A DNA stretch of 64,000 nt. Origin: Thermanaerosceptrum fracticalcis. Lineage in GTDB: Bacteria > Bacillota > Peptococcia > DRI-13. This document shows, in pieces, positions 54,664 through 62,992 of this stretch. Where the stretch lies: contig NZ_CP045798.1 in NCBI RefSeq assembly GCF_000746025.2, forward strand, positions 1,412,501-1,476,500, written 5' to 3'. Position numbers and translations under genes: made by a program. The notes beneath the pieces were generated by a model, which was given only the letters and a program-made list of their open reading frames with translations, had not been told where the DNA came from and did no database searches. Position 1 is the first letter of the stretch; each line of letters begins with the position of its first letter.

Positions 54664-54729
54664 ATCCACGACACGATATATCTACTGGGTAAAATTGGGG
54701 AGGGTTTGATGAAGAAAAGTTTATATCAA

Positions 54730-54780
54730 CAGGTGCGGGATCAAGTGTAAGCCAGCTAGGTCTTACCCGACCCGCACCTG
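54730..54780. other. Long two-step hairpin near the IS110 element
   Basis: A perfect 10-bp outer stem (CAGGTGCGGG/CCCGCACCTG) and an inner GTAAG/CTTAC stem with a 10-base loop. It lies 200 bp beyond the transposase end. The stretch 54781-54978 between it and the transposase frame is AT-rich, with a smaller hairpin (CAGATGCA/TGCATCTG, about 54919-54940) and no gene. Confidence 0.6.
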
Positions 54781-54978
54781 ATGTTTTAACCTTACTGTCA
54801 TCTTTAGTATATGCAAAAAACTTTAACCAAGTGTGTAGTAACTGTTAAGTTAGTACGAAAATAACCCTATCAAATAATCAATATGCTTGTAAGGCAAAAA
54901 AGACAATAACGAACTAGCAGATGCAAGTTCATGCATCTGACGGATTAATCCTTCTGGAGGATATAACTGTTAGACAGC

Positions 54979-56225
54979 TTACTGGACTTCTCTCACCTCC
55001 AGACCGAGTTTTTTAGCTTCGGCAATAATTCTTTTTACACGGAATTTTTCCTGTTTTTGTTTAGCTTTTTCAAAGGATGTCTCGTCGTAGTCAACATCTT
55101 TCTTCAATAAGTTGTAAATGATCACGAGGAGCTTTCTGGCTAATGCAATGAGAGCTTTCTTGGCCCCGCGGCGTTGTTTTATCTTCCAGTACCAAGACGA
55201 TAAATAGCTATCGCGTATTCGGGTGATGCACCAGGCAATTTCGCAAAGGATTCGTTTTAGATAGGTGTTGCCATGGGTGGTACGGGTGGACTTTTTTTTC
55301 CTGCACTTTCATTATTACCAGGACTTAAGCCCGCCCAGGAACAGATATGTTCCGCGGTTTTGAATCGGCTCATATCAATGCCGATTTCCGCCAAGATTGC
55401 AGCAGCGGCGGTTTTGTCAATCCCCGGGATGCCGTCCAGTTGCTCCAGTTGTCTTTGATATTGCTTGAGTTTTTCCTCAAGCTTTTGCTCTACCTGGTGA
55501 AGATGCTCGTAGTGCTGATCCAGCCACCCTAGCAAAAGCTTGAGGAACTCCCTTTGGTGAACATCCATTTTACCATTGACAGCCTGTTTGATCTCATGGA
55601 GCTTGCTCTTAGCGCGCCCCTTTACAAATGTTTCTACTTCGCGGGCAGATATCTTCCCGTAGCAGCAAAGGTGATCTATAATTGCTCGGCCTGATACGCC
55701 GAATATATCGGTAAGAAATGTTGACAGCTTAAAGCCGCAGCTTTGTAAGTGCTTTTCAATCCGATTTTTCTGGGAAGTAATTTCCTCGACGATGCTTTTA
55801 CGGTACCGGGTCAGATTACGGAGTTCCCGGATAGGTTTCGAGGGGATAAAACTTCCTTCTAACAATCCGGCACGCAAGAGAGTGGCTATCCATTCAGCGT
55901 CCTTCATGTCGGTCTTTTTGCCAGGAACATTCTTCATGTGCCGGGCGTTGGTAACAATCAAAACCATACTGCCGTCAAAGGCTTCTTCCAGTACGTTATA
56001 TACAGGCTGCCAATAAACACCAGTACTTTCCATAGCCACATTCCGGCAGTTTTCCTCTTCCAGCCAGGCTTTTAGTTCATCAAGTCCAGCAAGAAGGGTG
56101 GAAAAAGTGCGGATGGTTTTAACTGGTTCCCCGTCAACATTGCCTTTTAATAAGCAGGCGACAACAGTTTCCTTGTGGACATCAAGACCACAACAAATTT
56201 CCAGAATGTCTTGCATACGACTCAC
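54979..56225 (-). pseudogene. IS110-family transposase with a frameshift
   Basis: The first frame (56225 to about 55300) encodes the DEDD RuvC-like domain (CGLDVHKETVVACLL; VAMESTGVYWQPV; GKKTDMKDAEWIATLL), a coiled coil and the transposase-20 domain (LDGIPGIDKTAAAAILAEIG; CSWAGLSPGNNESAGKK) with the likely catalytic serine. Then a run of eight A shifts the frame. The correct continuation (STRTTHGNTYLKRILCEIAW, ending KLGLEVREVQ) runs on in another frame to the stop at 54979. One missing A explains the break. The element may be inactive, or rescued by slippage at the A run. Confidence 0.9.
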
Positions 56226-56480
56226 TCCTGCTCCAATGGATTTCAGGGATGATTGCCCGAGAAAATATGGAGTTTAGTACCCGTGCTGTTCCCAAGTCCT
56301 TAAAAACAAGGGGCGACAATTGGCTGTGCTCAAAGGCAATCAGGTTAGGTTTTTAGTCGAGGTTATACCATCAAAATATAATCAACCTTTGTCCCTGATA
56401 ATTCCAATGTAGCAGAAAATTAGACCATTGTAATCACTTCTACATATTTTCATAATTGGTTGTGCCTTCTAGGCATGGGT
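56226..56480 (-). other. Non-coding region upstream of the IS110 transposase
   Basis: About 255 bp with no gene. In IS110-type elements the 5' non-coding end carries the recombinase promoter and a structured bridge RNA that pairs with donor and target DNA. This stretch is in the right place and size, but I could not fold it or fix the element ends. It is listed as a candidate region only. Confidence 0.35.
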
Positions 56481-56515
56481 GGTTTTTATGAAAATTTTAA
56501 AGCGAATACATATTT

Positions 56516-57208
56516 TTATCTCTTCTTTAGGCTGGCAGCCAGACGGTTACCCAGGGATTGCACTCCCTGGACCAGAATAATCAGGACGATGATGGTAATG
56601 ATCATGACATCCAGTTCATAGCGCACATAACCAAAACGGATAGCCAGGTCCCCCAGTCCACCGGCACCTACAATACCGGCCATGGCCGAGGCACCGATGA
56701 GACTGATAGCGGCAATAGTCAGGGCCAGAATCAATCCCGATTTGGATTCTTTAATCAGAACCCTGTGTATAATCTGGAAAGGAGTGGCCCCCATGGCCTG
56801 AAAAGCCTCAATCAGGCCGGGATCAACTTCCAAGAGGGTAGATTCTACCACTCTGCCGATAAAAGGTATGGTAAAAATAGTTAGAGGAACAATGGCTCCC
56901 TTTACCCCAATAGTAGTTCCCACAATCTGCCGGCTCAGGGGCAATAAAGCAACCATCAGGATAATAAAAGGAATAGCCCGTATTAAATTGATCATTATGT
57001 TCAAACCCTGATATACCCTGGGACTGGCCAGGATATGTCCGGGTCTGGTTATTACAAGGATAATACCAAGAGGTACTCCTACTAAAGTTGCCAAAACAAG
57101 AGTTATCAAGACCATTAAAAGTGTTTCCACCGTTGCTTTTCCCAGGATCGGCGCTACCTCAGCCCCCCGCTGGCTTAACCAGAGGAAGATTCCGCCACTA
57201 CCGGACAT
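56516..57208 (-). CDS. metI: Methionine ABC transporter permease (MetI)
   Basis: A 230-residue permease with about five to six membrane segments in the BPD-transp-1 fold: ATVETLLMVLITLVLATLVGVPLGI; NLIRAIPFIILMVALLPLSR; and the EAA loop EAFQAMGATPFQIIHRVLIKESKSG. GASAMAGIVGAGGLGDLAIRFGY is the MetI signature. It overlaps metN by 11 bp and completes the methionine uptake system controlled by the SAM riboswitch. The IS110 element lies just downstream. Confidence 0.95.
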   Translation of the reverse strand: MSGSGGIFLWLSQRGAEVAPILGKATVETLLMVLITLVLATLVGVPLGIILVITRPGHILASPRVYQGLNIMINLIRAIPFIILMVALLPLSRQIVGTTIGVKGAIVPLTIFTIPFIGRVVESTLLEVDPGLIEAFQAMGATPFQIIHRVLIKESKSGLILALTIAAISLIGASAMAGIVGAGGLGDLAIRFGYVRYELDVMIITIIVLIILVQGVQSLGNRLAASLKKR

Positions 57209-58229
57209 GTTCCATCACCTCCGTTTTTACCCCTTTTTCCTGAAGAAACCCTATTCCCTTTTGAACAAAGGAATTGTCTCCTTGTAATTCCACAATTAAT
57301 CTACCCAAAGTACGATCTTTAACTTGGGTAATATTACCATAGAGAATATTGGGCCACAGGGTGTACTCTTTAGCCAGCTGGGCCAGCATAGGCTGGGCTG
57401 TTGTACAGCCTACAAAAGTAAGCCTCAATACCACACCAGGCTCTCTTTTTTCCTGGCGCAGCTTCTCCCAGATGCTTTGCGGCAAATCGTCATCAATAAT
57501 GTTTTTAATGAAACGCCTGGTGGTTTCAGTCTGGGGATTAGTAAATAGATTAATCACACTATTTTCCTCTATGATTTTCCCCTGTTCCAAAACGGCCACC
57601 CTATCACATATCTTTTTAATCACGTGCATCTCATGGGTAATCAGGAGTATGGTGATGCCAAACTTACGATTAATATCCAGCAAGAGGTCTAAGATAGAAT
57701 CCGTTGTCTGGGGATCCAGGGCTGAAGTAGCCTCATCACAAAGCAAGATATCTATATCACTGGCTAAAGCCCGGGCAATGGCCACCCTTTGCTTCTGTCC
57801 CCCGGAAAGCTGCTGGGGATAACTTTCTGCTTTTTCACTTAATCCCACTACCTCCAGGAGGTGTCTTACCTTTTTCTCTGCTTCATGTTTCTTTATCCCA
57901 CCTAGCTGGAGGGGTACGGCCACATTTTCCAGGACATTGGCCGACTGCAGCAGGTTAAAGTGCTGGAAGATCATGCCAATTTTCCGCCGGGCCTGGCGTA
58001 ACTTGTGTCCTTTTAATTGAGTCATCTCTACGCCATTAACAGAAACTGATCCTGCATCGGGTACCTCCAGCATATTGACACAACGGATCAGGGAACTTTT
58101 TCCGGCGCCACTGTAACCAATGACACCGAAAATCTCGCCTTTTGGAACGTGAAGATTAATGTCCTGTAAAGCTTTTACTTCTTTACCGTTATTCCTATAA
58201 GTCTTAGATAAGTTCGTTAGCTTGATCAT
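57198..58229 (-). CDS. metN: Methionine ABC transporter ATP-binding protein (MetN)
   Basis: A 343-residue ATPase: Walker A GYSGAGKSS, Q-loop IFQHFNLL, signature [15 protein letters not shown], Walker B ILLCDEATSALDP and switch ITHEM. The C-terminal NIL domain (about 265-343, GVVLRLTFVGCTTAQPMLAQLAKEY) binds methionine and inhibits transport when methionine is plentiful inside the cell. Its place between metQ and metI and the riboswitch agree with the assignment. Confidence 0.96.
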   Translation of the reverse strand: MIKLTNLSKTYRNNGKEVKALQDINLHVPKGEIFGVIGYSGAGKSSLIRCVNMLEVPDAGSVSVNGVEMTQLKGHKLRQARRKIGMIFQHFNLLQSANVLENVAVPLQLGGIKKHEAEKKVRHLLEVVGLSEKAESYPQQLSGGQKQRVAIARALASDIDILLCDEATSALDPQTTDSILDLLLDINRKFGITILLITHEMHVIKKICDRVAVLEQGKIIEENSVINLFTNPQTETTRRFIKNIIDDDLPQSIWEKLRQEKREPGVVLRLTFVGCTTAQPMLAQLAKEYTLWPNILYGNITQVKDRTLGRLIVELQGDNSFVQKGIGFLQEKGVKTEVMEHVR

Positions 58230-58330
58230 TTTCTCTCTCCCTTACTCCATCCCTATCCCCTTTCCCGTACCCGGCTAATTCTAAATGAGGGGTTCAGGAA
58301 AGGGGGGAGGGTGAGTACCATATCTCCTGT

Positions 58331-59143
58331 TTACCAGGAAGGAACCACGGAATCTTTAAGTTTTTCATTAATAAACTGTTTTACTTCTTCAGAACGATAA
58401 ATTTTTACGAACTTTTGATATAATGGATTGTTTTCCTCTCCCTGACGAACAGCAATGATATTTACCCATGGTGAATCTTTTGGTTCAATGAAGATGGAAT
58501 CCTGTACAGGTGATTTACCTGCCTGGATAATAAAATTAGTATTAATGGCAGCAGCAGCCAAATCAGGAAGAGTTCTCAAAATGATAGGAGCTTCCAATTC
58601 TACAAACACTAAGTTTTTAGGATTTTCCACAATATCTCTGACCGTTGCTTTGTTTCCTACTCCCTCTTTTAATTTGATAAGATTCGCTTTCTCAAAAAGC
58701 TGCAGAGCCCTGGCTTCGTTAGTAGGATCATTGGGAAGACCCACTTTATCTCCTGCTTTCAGTTCATTCACATTTTTTATTTTTTGCGAGTAAATGCCCA
58801 TAGGAAAAGTAACCGTATCTGCCAATTTAACTAATTTTAGGCCTCTTTCTTTTATAAAGTTCTCTAAATAAGGGCCATGTTGAAAGCTGTTGAGGTCAAG
58901 GACCTTTTCCGCCAGCTGTATGTTGGGCTGAACATATTCATTAAACACCACAACCTCAATATCCAATCCTTCCTTCTTGGCCAGTTCTTTCACTTTATTC
59001 ATAATCTGTTCATGGGGACCCGCCGTAACACCGACTTTCAATTTAGCGGGTGCCTCGGGGGTGGTTTTCTTGCTGCCACAGCCGGTAACAGCAACAACAA
59101 GCAATAGAATGATCGCAATAATAAAAATATGTTTTTTCATCAT
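58331..59143 (-). CDS. metQ: Methionine-binding lipoprotein (MetQ)
   Basis: A 270-residue NlpA-family lipoprotein. The signal peptide ends in the lipobox VAVTGCGSKK (Cys22), followed by KLKVGVTAGPHEQIM, typical of MetQ, and the conserved VVFNEYVQPNIQLAEKVLDLNSFQHGPYLENF. It captures methionine outside the membrane for MetNI. It is the first gene of metQNI behind the SAM riboswitch; the 101-bp gap to metN is without recognised features. Confidence 0.95.
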   Translation of the reverse strand: MMKKHIFIIAIILLLVVAVTGCGSKKTTPEAPAKLKVGVTAGPHEQIMNKVKELAKKEGLDIEVVVFNEYVQPNIQLAEKVLDLNSFQHGPYLENFIKERGLKLVKLADTVTFPMGIYSQKIKNVNELKAGDKVGLPNDPTNEARALQLFEKANLIKLKEGVGNKATVRDIVENPKNLVFVELEAPIILRTLPDLAAAAINTNFIIQAGKSPVQDSIFIEPKDSPWVNIIAVRQGEENNPLYQKFVKIYRSEEVKQFINEKLKDSVVPSW

Positions 59144-59217
59144 GTCCCTCCTTGTGTTTTATGTTGGTGTGATTCTTAAAAAACTAAGCGTAAACTAGTT
59201 GGTTAAACTCTACTGGT

Positions 59218-59264
59218 AAAAAAATAAATCCCTCCTCATCACCACAGATAAAGAGGGAATTAAT
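59218..59264 (-). terminator. Expression-platform terminator of the SAM riboswitch
   Basis: On the minus strand ATTCCCTC pairs with GGAGGGAT, followed by TTATTTTTTT, shortly after the aptamer. The long loop allows an alternative antiterminator with the aptamer's 3' strand, the usual OFF-switch layout. Confidence 0.8.
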
Positions 59265-59277
59265 ATACTAACTCGCG

Positions 59278-59395
59278 CTCTTATCTGTCAAGAAATTAAT
59301 CTTGCAGGAATTAGCACAGCGCCTCCGGTCTTGCCGTGAGGCCCGTTGCTGGGTTTCATCGGGCCAGTCCCTCCACCTCTCTGGATAAGAGATAT
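59278..59395 (-). promoter_or_regulatory. SAM-I riboswitch (S box)
   Basis: On the minus strand the P1 arm CTCTTATC leads into AGAGAGGTGGAGGGACTGG, then CCGATGAAACCC, AGCAACGGGCC and GTGCTAATTCCTGCA. The aptamer ends with AGATAAGAG, which closes P1. All these are the conserved S-box elements in the right order. High SAM should terminate transcription of metQNI. Confidence 0.97.
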
Positions 59396-59424
59396 TCAGT
59401 TGTGTTTTGCAACAGTTGTATAGT

Positions 59425-59453
59425 AGATTACACTGGCTTTGTTTTTTTGTCAA
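59425..59453 (-). promoter_or_regulatory. Promoter of the SAM riboswitch/metQNI transcript
   Basis: TTGACA (59453-59448), a 17-bp spacer and TAATCT (59430-59425) on the minus strand, 30 bp before the aptamer. Confidence 0.65.
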
Positions 59454-59821
59454 TACAGTCTATGAAAAAAGTTTGTGGAAAATATTAACATTATTTTACC
59501 TATTGACAATATGTATTAATAAGAAAATAGCTGTAATCTTCCTGGAAAATATGCTATAATCATGCAGGCCCCCCAAAAAACCTTGGGGAACAAAAAGAAG
59601 CTTTCTTCGTCTAATAAAGCGTTAGGTTTTCGAAAAAAACCACGTAAATTGTTCTAAGATTAGGTAATGCTATGTTTTGGAAAGTAATTTTCTCAAATTG
59701 CCTTAACCCGGCAAAATTGGGCTAAAATTGGCTAATAAAACGGTTGTCTTTGGGTATTAATACTAATGTAAGATTGTTGTGGTAACAATGTTTGTGAATT
59801 TTAATTTGGAGGAGAAATCCA
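59454..59821 (+). other. Long 5' leader region of the glycosyltransferase gene
   Basis: An extended -10 (TGCTATAAT, 59552-59560) predicts a leader of about 255 bases. It contains CCCCAAAAAACCTTGGGG-like and TTGCC/GGCAA hairpins and ends in GGAGG before the GTG start. No known riboswitch class could be matched by eye; cyclic di-GMP aptamer motifs are not present. Confidence 0.4.
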
Positions 59822-61081
59822 GTGGACACTAATGAACTCTTTTCTCTACCCTTGGATGTAATTATGATACCGGCACAGGTAATCTTATCACTGGTGGCCG
59901 TATATTTCTTCATACTTGGTATGTCCGGCCTGGCCCAATTTCGTACACCTAAAGTACATGCACCCCAGAAACGATTTGCCCTGGTTGTACCGGCCCATAA
60001 TGAAGAAACGGTCATCGGCCCTCTCGTTGATAACTTAATGGCTCTTACTTATCCCAAAGAACTTTATGACGTATTTGTCATTGCTGATAATTCTAACGAT
60101 GGTACCGCCGCCGCTGCACGAAACCGCGGAGCCACGGTTTTTGAACGCTTTGACACCACCCTGCGGGGTAAAGGCTATGCCCTGGAATGGTTCTTCGCCA
60201 AACTTTTTAATATGCCTAAAAAATACGACGCCGTAGTGGTGTTTGATGCGGACAACCTGGTTGATCCACAGTTCCTTAATCACATGAACAACAGGCTTTG
60301 CGATGGGGCAAAAATCGTCCAGGGATACATTGATGCAAAAAATCCCCATGATACCTGGGTATCCGCTGCTTTTGCCATGGCCTTCTGGGTTGCTAACAGG
60401 ATGCTCCAGTTAGCCAGATATAATTTAGGCCTCTCCAATTACCTCGGTGGCACGGGTATGGCCATTTCTGTCGATGTCTTGAAAGAAATCGGTTGGGGAG
60501 CAACCTCCCTGACAGAGGACCTGGAATTCAGTTTAAAAGCCCTGCTCCTGGGTCATAAGACCACCTGGGCCCATGAGGCTGTTGTGTACGATGAAAAACC
60601 GCTTACCTTCAAACAAGCATGGAACCAGCGGAAGCGTTGGGCCTTAGGTCACGTAGAATTATTCCGTACTTACAGTTTAGAGTTTATTAAAGAAGGAATA
60701 AAAAAGAGAGACCTCGTCCTCCTCGATGCCGCCATGGTAATTCTCCAGCCACTTCTCGTCATATGCATGGGTATTTTTTCTGTCCTGGGTCTCATCGATA
60801 GTTTCTTTGTAGACATCTACACCTCTATCTTTAAATACATCTGGCCTCCCCTCTTATGGGAACTTGTGAGCACATTGCAGATTATCTACCCCTTCTTAGT
60901 CATTTGGCTCGATAATCTGCCCAAGCGCATCGTTAAATGGGTATTCTTCCATTATCCCGCCTTTGTCTACAGCTGGATACCTATCGTGTTCATTAGTTTC
61001 TTCAGCAAAACCCGGGTGTCCTGGTCCCATACCATACACACCCGCAATATCAGCTATGCTGATATAATGAGACAAAGATAA
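59822..61081 (+). CDS. Processive family 2 glycosyltransferase (CESA-like, membrane)
   Basis: A 419-residue GT2 enzyme starting at GTG behind GGAGGAG. N-terminal membrane segment (about 17-37), then the catalytic domain: FALVVPAHNEETVIG, first Asp in VIADNSNDG (Asp89), DxD in VFDADNLVD (142-144), TED (231-233) and QRKRW (269-273). These are the D, DxD, TED and QxxRW motifs of processive synthases. C-terminal hydrophobic segments (about 300-400) suggest coupled export. It probably makes an exopolysaccharide or glycolipid. No PilZ domain or partner biosynthesis genes are visible. It is a single-gene unit. Confidence 0.9.
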   Translation: MDTNELFSLPLDVIMIPAQVILSLVAVYFFILGMSGLAQFRTPKVHAPQKRFALVVPAHNEETVIGPLVDNLMALTYPKELYDVFVIADNSNDGTAAAARNRGATVFERFDTTLRGKGYALEWFFAKLFNMPKKYDAVVVFDADNLVDPQFLNHMNNRLCDGAKIVQGYIDAKNPHDTWVSAAFAMAFWVANRMLQLARYNLGLSNYLGGTGMAISVDVLKEIGWGATSLTEDLEFSLKALLLGHKTTWAHEAVVYDEKPLTFKQAWNQRKRWALGHVELFRTYSLEFIKEGIKKRDLVLLDAAMVILQPLLVICMGIFSVLGLIDSFFVDIYTSIFKYIWPPLLWELVSTLQIIYPFLVIWLDNLPKRIVKWVFFHYPAFVYSWIPIVFISFFSKTRVSWSHTIHTRNISYADIMRQR

Positions 61082-61094
61082 CGAATAATAAAGT

Positions 61095-61139
61095 AAAGAA
61101 CCCAGAAGCCATCTAGCTTCTGGGTTCTTTGTTTTTTTC
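61095..61139 (+). terminator. Terminator between the glycosyltransferase and the chemoreceptor gene
   Basis: A perfect 15-bp stem (AAAGAACCCAGAAGC with its complement) and a 6-base loop, then GT7. The preceding A residues make it useful in both directions for the two convergent genes. Confidence 0.93.
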
Positions 61140-62851
61140 TATATTTTAAATTTGCGGACCGAAGACTTCAGCTCTTCCGCCAGGTTGCTGAGCGTGGAGG
61201 TGGAAGCTATCATTTGTTCCATGGCCGCTGCCTGTTCTTCAGCAGTAGCGGAGACTTCCTCTGTATGAGCGGCCGTATTCTCAAACTCTTGAATGGTTAC
61301 AGCAATGCTCTTTTGTACCTCATTGCTTTTTTGATAAATCTGCTGTGCAGACAAACCAACCTCGCTCATTGCTGCCTTCAGATGGTCAATTGATTTCATT
61401 ATCTCCTTGAAGGACTTGCCGCTGATTTCGATGCTCTGGGTGCCGGCATTTACTTCGTTAGCGCCCCGCTCCATAACCACTATGGCCTCCTCCACACCTT
61501 TTTGGATGCCCGTAATCAAAGCGGCTATTTCCTGGGCCGACTGGCCGGATTGTTCAGCCAGTTTACGCACTTCTTCCGCCACTACGGCAAAGCCCCTGCC
61601 GTGTTCACCAGCCCTGGCCGCCTCAATAGCAGCATTTAAGGCCAGCAGGTTTGTCTGTTCGGCAATGGCACTGATAATATCCACAATCTCCCCGATTTGC
61701 TTTGATAAGGCGCCTAAGCCCTTAACCTTATCCCCCATAGCGTAGGAAGAATTTTTAATCTGCTCCATTTGAGCCACAGCCCGGTCGATATAATTCTGTC
61801 CATCACCTGCCAACCGGCTGGTTAAGTCTGTATCAGCCTGGGCTCTTTGATAACTTTCGTTGATTTTATTAACTGCCTCAATCATGGCCTCCACAGCCTT
61901 TTTCACGCTTTCCGTCTGCATCATTTGGGCCTCTGTGGCTCTGGCCAGGTTTTCCACCGTAACGGCTACCTGATTAGCCCCTTCGCCAGTTTGTTCAGCA
62001 GCAGAAGAAAGTTCAGTGCTGGCCTGGGCCACTCCCTGGGCCGTCTCATCAATCTGCACAATCAACTGCCGTAAATTGCGCGTGGCGGAGGCAAAAGCAG
62101 CCATAGCCTGACCAATCTCGTTTTTCGCCGTGTATTTTACTTCCGACCTTAAATCCCCTTCCTCCAAACCTTTTGCGATTCTGGTTAATTCCCAGAGAGG
62201 TTTCATAATAGAACGGTAGATGGCGATACCAAAGACAAAAGCCAGGAGGATACTGACGGATATGATAATCAGGAGGAAATTATGTGCCTTGTTATAGGCA
62301 TCATGGCTCTCCTCATACTTGGTTAAACTTAACTTCTGCTGATAATTCTGCAGAGTTTGGATATTCTGGAAAACAGAAATCTGTTTTTGGGTGAGCTCAT
62401 TCAGATAATCATTGTTGAATTCACCCTTTTTACTTTTTGCCTTAATTATTTCCACCGTAGTAGAATAATCTACAAGCCTCTTTTTAATTTGGTCGATATT
62501 TATTTTTTGTACATCATCAGAAGCTACTTTTTCAAAATTGGCAATGGCCTGATATACGGCATTTTCCTGTTGACTGATTAGTTTCTCCATAGCTTCCCGC
62601 TGCCCGTCGTCCTGGGACAGGATATACATCAATGCCGCACGGCTCATCTCCTGGAGAGATGACTTACTATCACTAAGGGCGACAAGTCCAGATACTGATT
62701 TTTCGTACAACACCGTTACTGAATCATCAATCTTTTTAAGTTCCGTCATCACCTGAAAACCGATAAAACCTAATACAAGGGCGAAAAACAAAATAAGGCC
62801 CAGCAGTCTTGTACGAAGTTTTACGTTGAACACCTTATCGACTCCTTCCAA
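61139..62851 (-). CDS. Methyl-accepting chemotaxis protein
   Basis: A 570-residue chemoreceptor. Membrane segment about 12-31, a four-helix-bundle sensor of about 155 residues, a second segment ([21 protein letters not shown]), HAMP, and the signalling coiled coil with [41 protein letters not shown]. The tail ends [13 protein letters not shown]. Its tip is almost identical to that of the receptor at 40031, but the sensor domains differ, so the ligands probably differ. It is monocistronic, sharing a terminator with the glycosyltransferase. Confidence 0.93.
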   Translation of the reverse strand: MEGVDKVFNVKLRTRLLGLILFFALVLGFIGFQVMTELKKIDDSVTVLYEKSVSGLVALSDSKSSLQEMSRAALMYILSQDDGQREAMEKLISQQENAVYQAIANFEKVASDDVQKINIDQIKKRLVDYSTTVEIIKAKSKKGEFNNDYLNELTQKQISVFQNIQTLQNYQQKLSLTKYEESHDAYNKAHNFLLIIISVSILLAFVFGIAIYRSIMKPLWELTRIAKGLEEGDLRSEVKYTAKNEIGQAMAAFASATRNLRQLIVQIDETAQGVAQASTELSSAAEQTGEGANQVAVTVENLARATEAQMMQTESVKKAVEAMIEAVNKINESYQRAQADTDLTSRLAGDGQNYIDRAVAQMEQIKNSSYAMGDKVKGLGALSKQIGEIVDIISAIAEQTNLLALNAAIEAARAGEHGRGFAVVAEEVRKLAEQSGQSAQEIAALITGIQKGVEEAIVVMERGANEVNAGTQSIEISGKSFKEIMKSIDHLKAAMSEVGLSAQQIYQKSNEVQKSIAVTIQEFENTAAHTEEVSATAEEQAAAMEQMIASTSTLSNLAEELKSSVRKFKI

Positions 62852-62992
62852 TTCTTATTTTTATACTACCGTCCCAAATAATTTAAAAAATTAATAATTA
62901 CTACATTTGACAAATTTAGCTAAATTCCTTCTCCGGTGGAAGGTTTTTATTAGAAAAAACGGACACTTTTCAGGTATTAATCTAACATTTAG

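Noticed and set aside
59560-59821. Cyclic di-GMP riboswitch before the glycosyltransferase gene
   Set aside because: The GGGCAAACC and GGGACGCAAAGCC-like core motifs of the known class are absent.
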